A DNA stretch of 37,681 bases from an uncultured PS1 clade bacterium (lineage in GTDB: Bacteria > Pseudomonadota > Gammaproteobacteria > PS1 > Pseudothioglobaceae): the NCBI GenBank assembly GCA_938086805.1, contig CALKDH010000001.1:1-37681 (forward strand), read 5' to 3'. The position numbers and the translations under genes were made by a program. Positions 1-11,431 of the stretch are shown piece after piece (position 1 is the stretch's first letter; each line of letters starts with the position of its first letter). The notes under the pieces were generated by a model. It saw only the letters and a list, made by a program, of their open reading frames with translations. It did no database searches and was not told the DNA's origin.

Positions 1-1043
1 TTGTAGCGTTCAATGTTCTGTGAGCTTTGCCTGCTCTTAACGGTTTCAGGTCTTGCCTGAACTATGTAGATTTTTCCATCTACACCATCAAGGGCCCACT
101 CTATATCCATAGCTCTGCCGTAATGAGATTCAATTTTCATAGCGTAATGAGCAAGCTCCTCAATTTGGGAGTCACTCAGACTGAATTTCAATCGATCTTC
201 ACTATCAACCTCAGTCGTTGCCACTGGAGAATTGGAATTATCCTCAGCATAGACCATCTTTATTGATTTTGATCCAAGGCTTCGGGATAAGATTGCTGGT
301 TTACCTGATCTCAAGGTCGGCTTATGAACATAAAACTCATCTGGATTAACAGAGCCTTGAACAACTGTTTCTCCAAGCCCATAAGCAGATGTTATAAAGA
401 CTGCATCTTCGAATCCTGACTCAGTATCAAGAGTAAACATAACGCCACTAGAGCCTATATCACTTCGAACCATTTGTTGAATTCCTGCAGAGAGTGAAAC
501 CATCTCATGTTCAAAACCCTGGTGAACTCGATAAGAAATTGCTCGATCGTTATAGAGTGAAGCATATACCTTACGAACCGCTATTAAGATATCGTCTATA
601 CCACTTACATTCAAATATGTTTCTTGTTGCCCAGCAAAGGAGGCTTCTGGAAGATCTTCAGCGGTCGCAGAAGAGCGAACTGCAAAGGTAACATCAGAGC
701 CGAGCTGTTGAGTCAGCTTTTCATAACTCTCTACTATTGACTGATGGAGATCTTCAGGAAACGGCGCCTCTTCAACCCATTGCCTTATTAGTAGACCTGT
801 TTTTGTGAGCTCTTGTATATTTGTAATATCGAGATTTGATAAAAGCTCATTGATTTTATTTTTGAGATCTGAATGATCTAAAAAGGATTCAAATGCCTCT
901 GCTGTTGTAGCAAAACCGCCTGGTACACGAACACCTTGCGAATTGAGACCACTTATCATTTCACCAAGTGATGCATTCTTTCCACCAACCTTTTCAACGT
1001 CAGACATACCGACATCTTTAAGCCAGACTATATTCTCAATCAT
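1..1043 (-). CDS. ppsA: Phosphoenolpyruvate synthase, N-terminal part (gene continues past left edge)
   Basis: Reverse-strand reading from ATG at 1043 is open to the window edge: MIENIVWLKDVGMSDVEKVGGKNASLGEMISGL...FAVRSSATAEDLPEASFAGQQETYLNV...MDIEWALDG..IYIVQARPETV, typical of the PEP synthase ATP-binding domain. Not in the supplied ORF track. Confidence 0.95.
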   Translation of the reverse strand, partial: MIENIVWLKDVGMSDVEKVGGKNASLGEMISGLNSQGVRVPGGFATTAEAFESFLDHSDLKNKINELLSNLDITNIQELTKTGLLIRQWVEEAPFPEDLHQSIVESYEKLTQQLGSDVTFAVRSSATAEDLPEASFAGQQETYLNVSGIDDILIAVRKVYASLYNDRAISYRVHQGFEHEMVSLSAGIQQMVRSDIGSSGVMFTLDTESGFEDAVFITSAYGLGETVVQGSVNPDEFYVHKPTLRSGKPAILSRSLGSKSIKMVYAEDNSNSPVATTEVDSEDRLKFSLSDSQIEELAHYAMKIESHYGRAMDIEWALDGVDGKIYIVQARPETVKSRQSSQNIERY

Positions 1044-1333
1044 GAGACCCCTTTTTTGAAGTATTAATATCGGTATACAATTGGATGACAGCTATTCTTG
1101 ACACAAAATGTAATAATAGAGTTTTTCACCAAAAGTATAATTTTAATACATAAAAAACCGCATGGATTAGACATTCTCACAGAGAATCTATTTTTTATCA
1201 CAATATGACAATGATACTATATGACTATTGAAAATTTTTCCTGAAATCTCCTTTTAGATGGGCTTTTGAGAGCAGGATGATAGAAAAAAAATGTATAATT
1301 TACGGTTCACAATTTTTTCATAGGTTTTAAACA

Positions 1334-3322
1334 ATGGCAACACAACTCGAATTAGCAAATGCTATCCGTGCTTTGAGCATGGATGCTGTGCAAAAAGCAA
1401 AGTCTGGGCATCCGGGTGCCCCTATGGGGATGGCTGATATTGCTGAAGTGTTATGGAATAAGCACCTTAAGTTTAATCCCACCAATTCTAATTGGGCAGA
1501 TCGAGATCGATTTGTATTGTCTAATGGCCATGGCTCAATGCTTATCTACTCATTATTGCATTTGACAGGTTTTGACTTGAGCATTGAGGAACTTAAAAAT
1601 TTTCGTCAACTACACTCTAAAACACCAGGCCATCCTGAATATGGATATGCTGATGGAGTTGAAACAACAACTGGGCCATTGGGCCAAGGTATTACTAATG
1701 CTGTAGGTATGGCTATAGCAGAAAGAACTTTAGCGGCTCAGTTCAATAAGCCTGGGCATTCAATTGTTGACCACAATACTTTTGTTTTCATGGGCGATGG
1801 TTGTCTGATGGAAGGCTTGTCACATGAGTCTTGCGCACTTGCTGGAACGCTAGGACTTGGAAAATTAATAGCGTTTTGGGATGACAATGATATTTCAATA
1901 GATGGACATATTGGCGACTGGATGGAAAAAGGAGTGCCTGGTCGTTTTAAATCTTATAACTGGCACGTAATTGCTGACGTTGATGGGCATGACCCTGAAG
2001 CCATAAATGCAGCAATTATTGAGGCAAAAGCTATAAATGATAGGCCAACATTAATTTGTACCAGAACTATTATTGGCTATGGTTCTCCTAATTTGGCAGG
2101 CTCTCATAACTGTCATGGAGCTCCTCTAGGCGATGAAGAAATAGCAAATACTAGAAAAAATATTGGATGGGATTATGAGCCTTTTGAAATTCCACAAGAG
2201 ATTTATGATGGTTGGAATCATAGGGATGTGGGTGAGGCTGTTGAGGATGATTGGAATGAGAGATTTAGAGCCTATAGTGCTTCTTTTCCTCAAGAGGCTG
2301 CTGAATTTGAGCGTAGGATGGCTGGTAAATTGCCTGAAAATTTTTCTACTAAGATGGATGAGTATATTGCCAAAACTCAGAGCGATATGCCTAATATAGC
2401 CTCAAGAAAAGCATCACAGAATGCTATTGAAGCTATGGGCCCCATAGTTCCAGAATTATTTGGTGGTTCAGCAGACTTAACGGGCTCAAATTTAACAAAT
2501 TGGTCTGGAAGCGTTTTGGTTAATGCTGAAAACGCTAACGGAAATTATATTTCTTGGGGCGTTAGAGAGTTTGGAATGGCTGTCATGATGAACGGAATGG
2601 TTTTGCATGGTGGCTTCAAAGTTTATGGTGCAACTTTTCTAATGTTTATGGAATATATGCGAAACGCATTGCGCATGGCGGCTATGATGAAAATTGGAAC
2701 TATCTTTGTCTACTCACATGATTCGATAGGACTTGGTGAGGATGGGCCAACGCACCAGGCAGTAGAACAAATCGCAACCATGAGGGTTATTCCAAACTTC
2801 CAAACATGGCGAGCCTGTGATGCAATAGAGTCAGCAGTATCCTGGAAAATTGCTATGTTAAGAGGTGATGCGCCAACGGCACTTATTTTCTCAAGACAGA
2901 ATCTAACGCCGATGGAAAGAACAAATGCTCAGTTAAAGGAGATTGAAAAAGGTGGTTATGTCCTTTCAGATTGTAGTGGTGTCGCTGACGTTATTCTAAT
3001 TGCCTCTGGTTCAGAGGTTTCACTTGCGATGGAATCAGCAAAAGAAATGACAGGCAGAAAGGTTCGAGTCGTATCAATGCCATCAACTAATGCGTTTGAT
3101 GAGCAAGATCAAGACTATAAAGACTCTGTATTAACTCCAGGAGTTAAGAGAGTTGCAATAGAGGCAGGTGTTGCTGATTCTTGGTATAAATATGTTGGCC
3201 TGGATGGAGGAATTGTAGCGATGAGTTCTTACGGGGAGTCAGCCCCTGCTGGTGAGCTGTTTAAACATTTTGGTTTTACTGTAGACAACGTTGTATCTAC
3301 AGTTGATAGAGTTTTAAGTTAA
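1334..3322 (+). CDS. tkt: Transketolase
   Basis: 662 aa; [54 protein letters not shown] motifs. Confidence 0.97.
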   Translation: MATQLELANAIRALSMDAVQKAKSGHPGAPMGMADIAEVLWNKHLKFNPTNSNWADRDRFVLSNGHGSMLIYSLLHLTGFDLSIEELKNFRQLHSKTPGHPEYGYADGVETTTGPLGQGITNAVGMAIAERTLAAQFNKPGHSIVDHNTFVFMGDGCLMEGLSHESCALAGTLGLGKLIAFWDDNDISIDGHIGDWMEKGVPGRFKSYNWHVIADVDGHDPEAINAAIIEAKAINDRPTLICTRTIIGYGSPNLAGSHNCHGAPLGDEEIANTRKNIGWDYEPFEIPQEIYDGWNHRDVGEAVEDDWNERFRAYSASFPQEAAEFERRMAGKLPENFSTKMDEYIAKTQSDMPNIASRKASQNAIEAMGPIVPELFGGSADLTGSNLTNWSGSVLVNAENANGNYISWGVREFGMAVMMNGMVLHGGFKVYGATFLMFMEYMRNALRMAAMMKIGTIFVYSHDSIGLGEDGPTHQAVEQIATMRVIPNFQTWRACDAIESAVSWKIAMLRGDAPTALIFSRQNLTPMERTNAQLKEIEKGGYVLSDCSGVADVILIASGSEVSLAMESAKEMTGRKVRVVSMPSTNAFDEQDQDYKDSVLTPGVKRVAIEAGVADSWYKYVGLDGGIVAMSSYGESAPAGELFKHFGFTVDNVVSTVDRVLS

Positions 3323-3339
3323 TTAATTAGGAGTTTGAA

Positions 3340-4338
3340 ATGACAATTAAGGTTGGTATTAATGGTTTTGGTAGAATCGGAAGAATGGTATTTCGCGCAA
3401 TCGACAAGGATTTTGAGAATCTAGAGGTGGTAGGTGTAAATGACCTTCTTGATAATGATTACCTTTCTTATATGCTCAAATATGATTCGGTTCATGGGCG
3501 CTTTGGTAAGGAAGTTTTAGTTGAAGGCAATAATTTTGTTATCGATGGAAAAAAAATTCGTCTCACTGCCGAGCGTAATCCGGCAGATCTTAAGTGGGAC
3601 GAAATTGGTGCAGACCTTGTCATCGACTGTACCGGTTTTTTCTTAACTGAAGAAGGCTGTCAGGCTCACATTGATGCCGGTGCAAAAAAAGTAATACAGT
3701 CTGCCCCATCTAAAGACAGTACGCCGATGTTTGTTTATGGCGTTAATCATGATGCGTATGATGGCCAGTCAATAATTTCAGCTGCCTCATGTACAACCAA
3801 CTGTTTGGCTCCAATCGCAAAGGTTCTTAATGATGAGTGGGGAATTAAACGTGGATTAATGACAACAGTTCATGCAGCAACAGCTTCACAAAAACCTGTA
3901 GACGGACCATCAATGAAAGATTGGCGAGGTGGAAGAGGCATTTTGGAAAACATCATTCCCTCTTCAACTGGAGCAGCTAAAGCAGTTGGTAAAGTTTTGC
4001 CCGAGTTAAATGGAAAGTTGACTGGAATGGCATTTAGAATTCCTACATCTGATGTCTCAGTAGTTGATTTAACTGCGGAGCTCAATAGTGCATCAGATTA
4101 TGACGCAATTTGTGAGGCAATGAAGTCAGCCTCTGAGGGTTCGATGAAGGGCGTCTTAGGCTATACAGATGAGAAGGTTGTATCAACAGATTTTGTTGGT
4201 AGCACTTGTGCTTCAACTTTTGATGCAGAGGCAGGAATGTCTATGGATGATACCTTTGTTAAGATGGTTTCATGGTATGACAATGAGTACAGTTACACCT
4301 GTAATTTGCTTCGTTTAGCTGGACATATTTCACAGTAG
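3340..4338 (+). CDS. gap: Glyceraldehyde-3-phosphate dehydrogenase (GapA-like)
   Basis: [10 protein letters not shown], catalytic [45 protein letters not shown]. Confidence 0.97.
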   Translation: MTIKVGINGFGRIGRMVFRAIDKDFENLEVVGVNDLLDNDYLSYMLKYDSVHGRFGKEVLVEGNNFVIDGKKIRLTAERNPADLKWDEIGADLVIDCTGFFLTEEGCQAHIDAGAKKVIQSAPSKDSTPMFVYGVNHDAYDGQSIISAASCTTNCLAPIAKVLNDEWGIKRGLMTTVHAATASQKPVDGPSMKDWRGGRGILENIIPSSTGAAKAVGKVLPELNGKLTGMAFRIPTSDVSVVDLTAELNSASDYDAICEAMKSASEGSMKGVLGYTDEKVVSTDFVGSTCASTFDAEAGMSMDDTFVKMVSWYDNEYSYTCNLLRLAGHISQ

Positions 4339-4366
4339 TATTGTTTCTAATGAGTTGGAGCATTTG

Positions 4367-5539
4367 ATGAATTTACTCAAGATGACAGATTTAGATCTAA
4401 ACGGTAAGAGAGTCTTGATTAGACAAGATTTAAATGTTCCAATAAAAAACGGTGAAGTAACAAGTGATAAAAGAATTGTTGCCTCACTTCCAACTATTCT
4501 CCATGCATCGAAAGCTGGAGCCAAAGTAATGATTACATCACATCTTGGTAGGCCAAATGCAGGCGAGTTTGAAGAAAAATTCTCGCTCCAACCAGTGGCT
4601 GATCATCTTTCAAAGCTGTTAGGACAAAAGGTGAGACTTGAGTCAAATTGGCTTGATGGCATTGAAATAGAGAGTGGTGATGTCGTTCTTTGTGAAAATG
4701 TAAGGTTTAATGAGGGTGAAAAAGAAAACGACGAAGCGCTATCAAAAAAAATGGCCTCCCTTTGTGACATTTGTGTTCAAGATGCTTTTGGAACTGCACA
4801 CAGGGCCCATGCTTCAACCTATGGCGTGACTGAGTTTGCACCAGTGTCCTGTGCGGGGCCACTTTTAGTGGGAGAGCTTGAAGCTCTTGGTAAGGCGCTT
4901 GATAACCCTAAGAGGCCAATGGTTGCGGTAGTTGGAGGTTCAAAAGTTTCAACAAAACTAACAGTTTTGGATGCACTTTCAAAGGTCGTTGATCAGCTTG
5001 TTGTGGGGGGCGGTATTGCAAATACTTTTATTGCCGCTCAAGGCAATAGTGTTGGCCAATCACTTTGTGAGCATGATCTTATTCCAACAGCACAGTCATT
5101 AATGGAGCATTGTCAAATACCTATTCCTGGGGATGTTGTTTGTGGCAAAGAGTTCTCTGAATTTGCAACTGCTGAAACTAAAAATTCGGGTTCAGTGGCA
5201 CCAGATGATATGATTTTTGATATTGGTCCAAATTCAACTTCTGAGCTTTGTGAGATTATGCGAAGTGCGGGAACAATCGTTTGGAATGGCCCTGTCGGTG
5301 TTTTTGAATTCGATCAGTTTTCAAGGGGGACTGAGGATATGGCACGAGCTATTGCAGACTCTGATGCCTTTTCAATTGCAGGTGGGGGCGATACCTTGGC
5401 TGCAGTAGATAAATTTAATATTGAAGATAAGATATCTTATATTTCTACTGGGGGCGGGGCATTCTTGGAGTTCCTTGAGGGAAAAAAACTTCCAGTTGTT
5501 GAGATTCTAGAGAGCAGAATGCAATCATCCGATGATTAG
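4367..5539 (+). CDS. pgk: Phosphoglycerate kinase
   Basis: [40 protein letters not shown]. Start at ATG 4367 preferred over the listed TTG at 4355 because GAGTTGGAG sits just upstream. Confidence 0.96.
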   Translation: MNLLKMTDLDLNGKRVLIRQDLNVPIKNGEVTSDKRIVASLPTILHASKAGAKVMITSHLGRPNAGEFEEKFSLQPVADHLSKLLGQKVRLESNWLDGIEIESGDVVLCENVRFNEGEKENDEALSKKMASLCDICVQDAFGTAHRAHASTYGVTEFAPVSCAGPLLVGELEALGKALDNPKRPMVAVVGGSKVSTKLTVLDALSKVVDQLVVGGGIANTFIAAQGNSVGQSLCEHDLIPTAQSLMEHCQIPIPGDVVCGKEFSEFATAETKNSGSVAPDDMIFDIGPNSTSELCEIMRSAGTIVWNGPVGVFEFDQFSRGTEDMARAIADSDAFSIAGGGDTLAAVDKFNIEDKISYISTGGGAFLEFLEGKKLPVVEILESRMQSSDD

Positions 5540-6977
5540 AAGAACTAAAATTTTGGCCACTCTTGGTCCATCAACTGACGAACCAGATACATTAAAAGGT
5601 ATTTTGGATGCAGGTGTCAATGTTGTGCGTATCAATTTTTCGCATAACAATGAGAAAGAGCATCTTGCACGAATTGCTCAGATAAGAGAGTACGAAGAAG
5701 AGAATGATGTTTTTATTGGGGTAATGATGGACCTGCAAGGCCCAAAGATCAGAATTGCTTCGTTTAAATCAGAAAAGATTGAACTTAAAAAAGGTGATCA
5801 ATTCACTCTCGATGCTGGTTTAGCTGAGGATGCTGGAGACCAAGATTCTGTTGGGCTTGCCTACAAGCAGCTCCCAAACGATTTGAGTATTGGAAATATA
5901 CTTCTTCTTGATGATGGAAAGATAATTCTTCAGGTTGAACAAATATCTGGGAAAAAAATAAAAACTCAGGTTATCCAGGGTGGATTTCTCTCAAATAACA
6001 AAGGAATTAATTTACGTGGTGGTGGTTTGAGTGCAAGCGCATTAACTGAAAAAGACAAAAAAGATATTGTTACAGCGGCTAAAGCAGACGCTGATTATGT
6101 GGCAATTTCTTTCCCAGTAAATGCAGATGATGTTAGAGAAACTAAAAGATTATTAGTGGAAGCAGGCTCAAATGCAAGTGTAATTGCAAAAATTGAAAGA
6201 GCTGAGTCATTAGAGGATGATGTAATTACTGAAATCATTCAAGAGTCTGCTGGAATTATGGTGGCACGCGGTGATTTAGGAGTTGAAATTGGAGATCCAC
6301 AATTACCTGCTCAACAAAAAAGACTCATATTGTTAGCAAGAGCTAACGATAGATTTGTTATAACTGCTACACAAATGCTTGAATCAATGATTATTAATCC
6401 TATCCCAACAAGGGCAGAGGTTTTTGATGTTGCAAATGCAGTACTTGACGGAACAGATGCAGTAATGCTATCTGCAGAGACTGCAGTTGGTGCATATCCT
6501 GTTAAGGCAGTAAAGACAATGAGTGATGTATGTCTAGAAGCTGAGAAGAGTCCTACAGCAAAAGTTTCACATCATAGGCTTCATGAAGATTTTGAGGGTA
6601 TTGATGAGACTATAGCCATGAGTTCAATGTATGCAGCTAACCATTTAGGTGCTAAGGTGGTTGCTACACTAACTCAAACTGGAAAAACAGCACTTTGGAT
6701 GTCAAGAATAAGTTCTAACATTTCAATTTTTGCAATGTCAGACAACTACAAAACTTTAAAAAAAGTAACGATTTACAGAGGAGTCTATCCTTGTTATATA
6801 GAAAAAAATAGTGCTGATGATTGGAATGATGTAAATAGCAAAGTAATAGAAAACCTACTCAGCAAGTCAGTTGTGGTTGATAAAGACATTGTTATTGTAA
6901 CAAAAGGGATGCATAAAGATAAATCAGGGGGTACAAACCTGATGAAAATTTTGCGTGTCGGTGATGGAAATTATTAA
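5532..6977 (+). CDS. pyk: Pyruvate kinase
   Basis: [46 protein letters not shown]; overlaps pgk end by 8 nt. Confidence 0.96.
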   Translation: MIRRTKILATLGPSTDEPDTLKGILDAGVNVVRINFSHNNEKEHLARIAQIREYEEENDVFIGVMMDLQGPKIRIASFKSEKIELKKGDQFTLDAGLAEDAGDQDSVGLAYKQLPNDLSIGNILLLDDGKIILQVEQISGKKIKTQVIQGGFLSNNKGINLRGGGLSASALTEKDKKDIVTAAKADADYVAISFPVNADDVRETKRLLVEAGSNASVIAKIERAESLEDDVITEIIQESAGIMVARGDLGVEIGDPQLPAQQKRLILLARANDRFVITATQMLESMIINPIPTRAEVFDVANAVLDGTDAVMLSAETAVGAYPVKAVKTMSDVCLEAEKSPTAKVSHHRLHEDFEGIDETIAMSSMYAANHLGAKVVATLTQTGKTALWMSRISSNISIFAMSDNYKTLKKVTIYRGVYPCYIEKNSADDWNDVNSKVIENLLSKSVVVDKDIVIVTKGMHKDKSGGTNLMKILRVGDGNY

Positions 6978-7001
6978 TAGAAAATAATAAAGGTGATCAA
7001 T

Positions 7002-8063
7002 ATGGTAAAAAATCAAGAAGAGTTAAGACAAACAGCAAATCAACTTGCTGCTAGAGGTAAAGGCTTGCTAGCTGTTGACGAATCTACTCCAACAATTGGA
7101 AAGCGACTTGCTGGAATTAATGTAGAAAATAATGAAGAAAACCGTCAGGCATACCGTGGCATGCTTTTTACAACAGAAGGGCTCGGCAAGTATATAAGTG
7201 GTGCTATTTTGTTTGAGGAGACACTTTATCAAAAGCACTTAGACGGCGAGACAATGGTTTCTAAAATAAACAAGTTGGGAATTATTCCTGGAATCAAAGT
7301 AGATAAAGGCCTTAGTCCTCTGGCTGGAGGACATGAAGTTGAAACTTGGTGTAAAGGTTTGGAAGGACTAGCCGAGAGAACCGCTGAATATTATAAGCAG
7401 GGGGCTCGATTTGCTAAATGGCGTGCAGTTCTTCAAATTACCGCTGATGGCTGCCCAACTGATCTTGCAATTAAAGAGAATGCTTGGGGCCTTGCAAGGT
7501 ATGCAAAGATTTGTCAAGAATCTGGACTTGTGCCAATCATTGAACCTGAAATTCTTATGGATGGTGATCATACTATTGAAAAGACTGCAGAGGTTCAGGA
7601 AAAAGTCCTTGTTGAGGTTTATAAGGCTTGTTCAGAAAACAAAGTATTTTTGGAAGGAACATTATTAAAGCCCTCTATGACAGTTTCTGGAGCTGACAAT
7701 AAAAATAAAGCTGGTTCTGAAGAAGTTGCCAAGATGACAGTCAGGACAATGAATCGATGTGTCCCAGCTGCAGTGCCTGGAATCATGTTCCTATCAGGCG
7801 GCCTAACTGAGGAGGATGCCTCTGTTTATTTAAACACTATGAACAGCATAGAGCATAAGAGTGCTACTAGTTTGACATTCTCTTATGGAAGAGCACTGCA
7901 ACAATCGTGTTTACAAGCCTGGAAAGGAGAGAATATTGCAGCTGGTCAGCAAGCTTTATTGGCAAGATGTCAAGCTAATTCAGAAGCCTCAACAGGAGAC
8001 TACGTTGCAGGCTCTCAGCCGTCATCTCAAGAGACATTATTTGAGGCTGGCTACAAGTACTAA
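7002..8063 (+). CDS. Class I fructose-bisphosphate aldolase
   Basis: AARGKGLLAVDESTPTIGKRL, RFAKWRAVLQI, Schiff-base motif FLEGTLLKPSM, FLSGGLTEEDA. ATG 7002 with AGGTG upstream preferred over GTG 6993. Confidence 0.95.
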   Translation: MVKNQEELRQTANQLAARGKGLLAVDESTPTIGKRLAGINVENNEENRQAYRGMLFTTEGLGKYISGAILFEETLYQKHLDGETMVSKINKLGIIPGIKVDKGLSPLAGGHEVETWCKGLEGLAERTAEYYKQGARFAKWRAVLQITADGCPTDLAIKENAWGLARYAKICQESGLVPIIEPEILMDGDHTIEKTAEVQEKVLVEVYKACSENKVFLEGTLLKPSMTVSGADNKNKAGSEEVAKMTVRTMNRCVPAAVPGIMFLSGGLTEEDASVYLNTMNSIEHKSATSLTFSYGRALQQSCLQAWKGENIAAGQQALLARCQANSEASTGDYVAGSQPSSQETLFEAGYKY

Positions 8064-8126
8064 TCTTGCTTAAAACCTGAGCTGTGACTTATTTTATCAA
8101 GTCATAGCCTTAAGGCGTATAATTAA

Positions 8127-8151
8127 GGGTCCGATTTATCGGGCCCTTTTT
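8127..8151 (+). terminator. Intrinsic terminator after the fba cluster, or a leader attenuator of mnmG
   Basis: GGGTCCGA-TTTA-TCGGGCCC stem (8 bp incl. one G-U) followed by TTTTT. Confidence 0.75.
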
Positions 8152-8169
8152 ATTGAGAGTTTTGAGAGT

Positions 8170-10041
8170 ATGAAACAAAGTAAATACTACCCTGTAATTG
8201 TTGTTGGAGGAGGTCATGCTGGTACTGAAGCAGCGCTTGCTTCGGCTCGAATGGGAGTGGATACAATGTTAATCACTCACAACATAGAGACTATCGGGCA
8301 GATGAGTTGTAATCCAGCTATTGGTGGAATAGGTAAAGGCCATCTTGTAAAAGAGATTGATGCGATGGGCGGTTCAATGGCGCATGCAATCGATTTATCA
8401 GGTATTCAGTTTAGAACTCTAAATGCATCAAAAGGACCTGCAGTCAGAGCCACTAGAGCCCAAGCAGACAGACTACTGTATAAAGCCTGCATCAGAGAGA
8501 TAGTTGAAAATCAAGAAAATCTAACAATATTTCAGCAGCCTGTTGATGATTTAATTTTAGAGAATAATAGAGTAAAAGGCGTAATTACTCAAATGGGACT
8601 GGAGTTTTTTGCAGATAAAGTGATTCTTACTTCTGGTACATTTTTAGGTGGAGTCATTCATATTGGCCAACAAAACTATCAGGGTGGGAGGGCAGGAGAC
8701 GCTCCTGCTAATATTTTATCTAAAAGATTACGATCCTATGATTTAGGCGTTGGTAGACTCAAAACTGGAACTCCGCCTAGACTTGATGGTAGAACAATTA
8801 ATTTCAATGTGCTTCAAAAACAAGAGGGAGATACGCCTTTACCAAGCTTTTCATTCTTAGGTAAAGCAGCAGACCATCCTGAACAGATACCTTGTTTTAT
8901 TACACACACAAACCCTAAAACTCACGAATTCATTAATAATGGCTTGAAAGATTCGCCGCTTTTCAGTGGCAAAATTGAAGGTGTTGGACCAAGATATTGC
9001 CCATCCATAGAAGATAAAGTTGTTAGGTTTTCTGAACGAGATTCTCATCAAATATTTGTTGAACCTGAAGGTTTGACTACACATGAGGTCTATCCAAATG
9101 GCATATCTACTTCACTACCTTATGAGGTTCAAGAGGAATTTGTGAGCTCAATTAAGGGTTTTGAAAATGCCAAGATAATCCGTCCAGGATATGCAATTGA
9201 ATATGATTTTTTTGACCCAAGGGGACTAAAGCAGACTTTGGAAGTTAAGAAAATATCTGGCTTATTCTTTGCGGGACAGATAAATGGCACAACTGGATAT
9301 GAAGAGGCTGCAGCACAAGGATTGCTGGCTGGAATTAACGCTGCTCTTCAAGTTAAAGAAAAAAATCCATGGGTTCCAAAAAGAGATGAGTCTTATATTG
9401 GAGTCATGGTTGATGACTTAACAACCAAAGGGGCAACAGAACCATATAGAATGTTTACATCAAGGGCAGAATATCGATTATTGCTCAGAGAGGATAATGC
9501 TGATGAGAGATTGACCCCACAAGCCAGGGAGTTAGGGCTGATTGATGATGTGCGCTGGCAAGCTTTTAATGGAAAGTATGAACAGGTTGTTGATGAAAAA
9601 AAACGGCTAAAGTCTTTTTGGATTCAATCAGGCGACACTCAGGTGGAAGAGGTTCTTGGAATTAAATTGAATCACGAATACAACTTAGAGGCTTTGCTGA
9701 AAAGACCAAACATCAATTACAAATTACTAAGTAAGATCGAGAAAGCTAAACCTTTTTTGGAAGATCGATTGATTATCGAGCAGGTAGAGAATCAGATTAA
9801 GTATGAAGGTTACATTAAGAGGCAGTTAGGCGAAATTGAAAAATATCGTAAAAATGAAAATACAAAGCTCTCTTCAAAAATTGACTATAACGAAATTAAA
9901 GCATTATCAAATGAAGTAAGACAAAAATTGAATCAGTTCAAACCAGAAACAATAGGTCAAGCCAGCAGAATTCAAGGTGTGACCCCTGCGTCAATTTCAA
10001 TATTACTTGTATTCCTAAAAACTTACAAAACGCATTCGTGA
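8170..10041 (+). CDS. mnmG: tRNA uridine-5-carboxymethylaminomethyl(34) modification enzyme MnmG (GidA)
   Basis: [71 protein letters not shown]. Confidence 0.97.
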   Translation: MKQSKYYPVIVVGGGHAGTEAALASARMGVDTMLITHNIETIGQMSCNPAIGGIGKGHLVKEIDAMGGSMAHAIDLSGIQFRTLNASKGPAVRATRAQADRLLYKACIREIVENQENLTIFQQPVDDLILENNRVKGVITQMGLEFFADKVILTSGTFLGGVIHIGQQNYQGGRAGDAPANILSKRLRSYDLGVGRLKTGTPPRLDGRTINFNVLQKQEGDTPLPSFSFLGKAADHPEQIPCFITHTNPKTHEFINNGLKDSPLFSGKIEGVGPRYCPSIEDKVVRFSERDSHQIFVEPEGLTTHEVYPNGISTSLPYEVQEEFVSSIKGFENAKIIRPGYAIEYDFFDPRGLKQTLEVKKISGLFFAGQINGTTGYEEAAAQGLLAGINAALQVKEKNPWVPKRDESYIGVMVDDLTTKGATEPYRMFTSRAEYRLLLREDNADERLTPQARELGLIDDVRWQAFNGKYEQVVDEKKRLKSFWIQSGDTQVEEVLGIKLNHEYNLEALLKRPNINYKLLSKIEKAKPFLEDRLIIEQVENQIKYEGYIKRQLGEIEKYRKNENTKLSSKIDYNEIKALSNEVRQKLNQFKPETIGQASRIQGVTPASISILLVFLKTYKTHS

Positions 10042-10649
10042 GTGAACTAGAAAGGTTGCTTTGTGAGGGTGCAGAGCATATGGAAATGACGCTTACAGAC
10101 TCCCAAGTAGATATGCTCCTCAATTACCATAGGCTTATTGATAAATGGAATAAGGTCTACAATCTAAGCGCAATTCGTGACCCGATTGAGTCAATAAAAA
10201 AACATTTTTTGGACAGTCTCTCAATAGTTAAATTCATACAGCCTGGAATCCTATTAGATGTCGGATCTGGTGCAGGTTTGCCTGGAATTGTCATCGCCAT
10301 TATGAAACCAAATATTAAAGTGTTTACAATAGACAGTGTTGGAAAAAAATGCCGATTTATGCAGATGGTAAAGACAGAGTTATCATTGGGTAACTTAACT
10401 GTAATTAATAATAGGGTTGAAAACTTTAACTATGAAGAAACATTTACACAAATAGTATCCAGGGCTTTTTCATCTGCAGAAGATACAATAGAAAAAACTC
10501 AGCACCTAATTTCCAGTAATGGACGTTATTTACTAATGAAAGGTGATAATATAGATCAAGAAAATCTTCAAAAACTCGACTCTAAAATTCACTCCATAAG
10601 TGTTCCATTTGTCTCAGACAAGAGATCACTTTTAGAAATTAATATATAA
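10038..10649 (+). CDS. rsmG: 16S rRNA (guanine(527)-N7)-methyltransferase RsmG (GidB)
   Basis: Follows mnmG with 4-nt GTGA overlap; [38 protein letters not shown]. Confidence 0.93.
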   Translation: MSELERLLCEGAEHMEMTLTDSQVDMLLNYHRLIDKWNKVYNLSAIRDPIESIKKHFLDSLSIVKFIQPGILLDVGSGAGLPGIVIAIMKPNIKVFTIDSVGKKCRFMQMVKTELSLGNLTVINNRVENFNYEETFTQIVSRAFSSAEDTIEKTQHLISSNGRYLLMKGDNIDQENLQKLDSKIHSISVPFVSDKRSLLEINI

Positions 10650-10656
10650 TTTTATT

Positions 10657-11427
10657 ATGCAAATAGTTGATTCACATTGCCATATTGATCGTCTTGATCT
10701 AAAGGCTTTTGGCGGAAGCATTGAATCAATGCTCAAGCATGCTGATGATCTTTCAGTCACTAAATTTCTTTGTGTTTGTATTGATTTAGAGCATTTTGAT
10801 GAAGTCCATAACCTATCCAAGTCTTACCCCAACATATACTCATCTGTTGGTGTTCATCCCACAGAAGTTAATTGCAAGGAACCATCTGTTGAAGAGCTCC
10901 TAGAGTACGCTAAAAGTGATAGAGTGATTGCTATTGGTGAGACAGGTTTAGATTATTTTCATGTAAGAAAGGATGAGGCTGATTGGCAAAGAGATAGGTT
11001 TAGAAGGCATATTGCTGCATCTAATGAGTCAGGGAAGCCAATGATTATCCATATGAGAGACTCAAAAGAGGACACGATAGATATCTTATCAAGCGAGAGA
11101 GCGGAAAAGGGGGTTATGCACTGTTTCGCTGAGGATTTGGAGACTGCTAAAGCGGCGTTAGATTTAGGATTCTATATTTCTTTTTCAGGCATTCTTACCT
11201 TTAAAAGTGCAAAAGAACTAAGGGAGGTTGCAAAACAAATTCCTGCTGATCGTATTTTGATAGAAACAGACTCTCCCTACCTAACACCGGTTCCTTATAG
11301 GGGTAAGCCAAATAGCCCAGCTTATACCTACTATGTTGCTGAAAAGCTTGCAGAAATTCGTAGCACGACTATTGGAGAGATTGCCAAAGTAACAACCCAG
11401 AATTTCAATCAGCTATTTTTCTCTTGA
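10657..11427 (+). CDS. TatD family metal-dependent hydrolase/DNase
   Basis: VDSHCHID, GVHPTE, AIGETGLDYF, LIETDSPYLTPVPYRGKPNSP. Confidence 0.93.
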   Translation: MQIVDSHCHIDRLDLKAFGGSIESMLKHADDLSVTKFLCVCIDLEHFDEVHNLSKSYPNIYSSVGVHPTEVNCKEPSVEELLEYAKSDRVIAIGETGLDYFHVRKDEADWQRDRFRRHIAASNESGKPMIIHMRDSKEDTIDILSSERAEKGVMHCFAEDLETAKAALDLGFYISFSGILTFKSAKELREVAKQIPADRILIETDSPYLTPVPYRGKPNSPAYTYYVAEKLAEIRSTTIGEIAKVTTQNFNQLFFS

Positions 11428-11431
11428 ATTA

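Noticed and set aside
400-430. TTCGAATCC motif resembling a tRNA T-loop
   Set aside because: Lies in ppsA coding sequence; no cloverleaf around it.
27-691. Listed plus-strand ORFs 27-266 and 494-691
   Set aside because: Antisense to the clear ppsA coding frame; no RBS or recognisable protein.
7368-8073. ORFs 7368-7571(-), 7411-7668(+), 7885-8073(+)
   Set aside because: Overlap the strongly supported aldolase in other frames.
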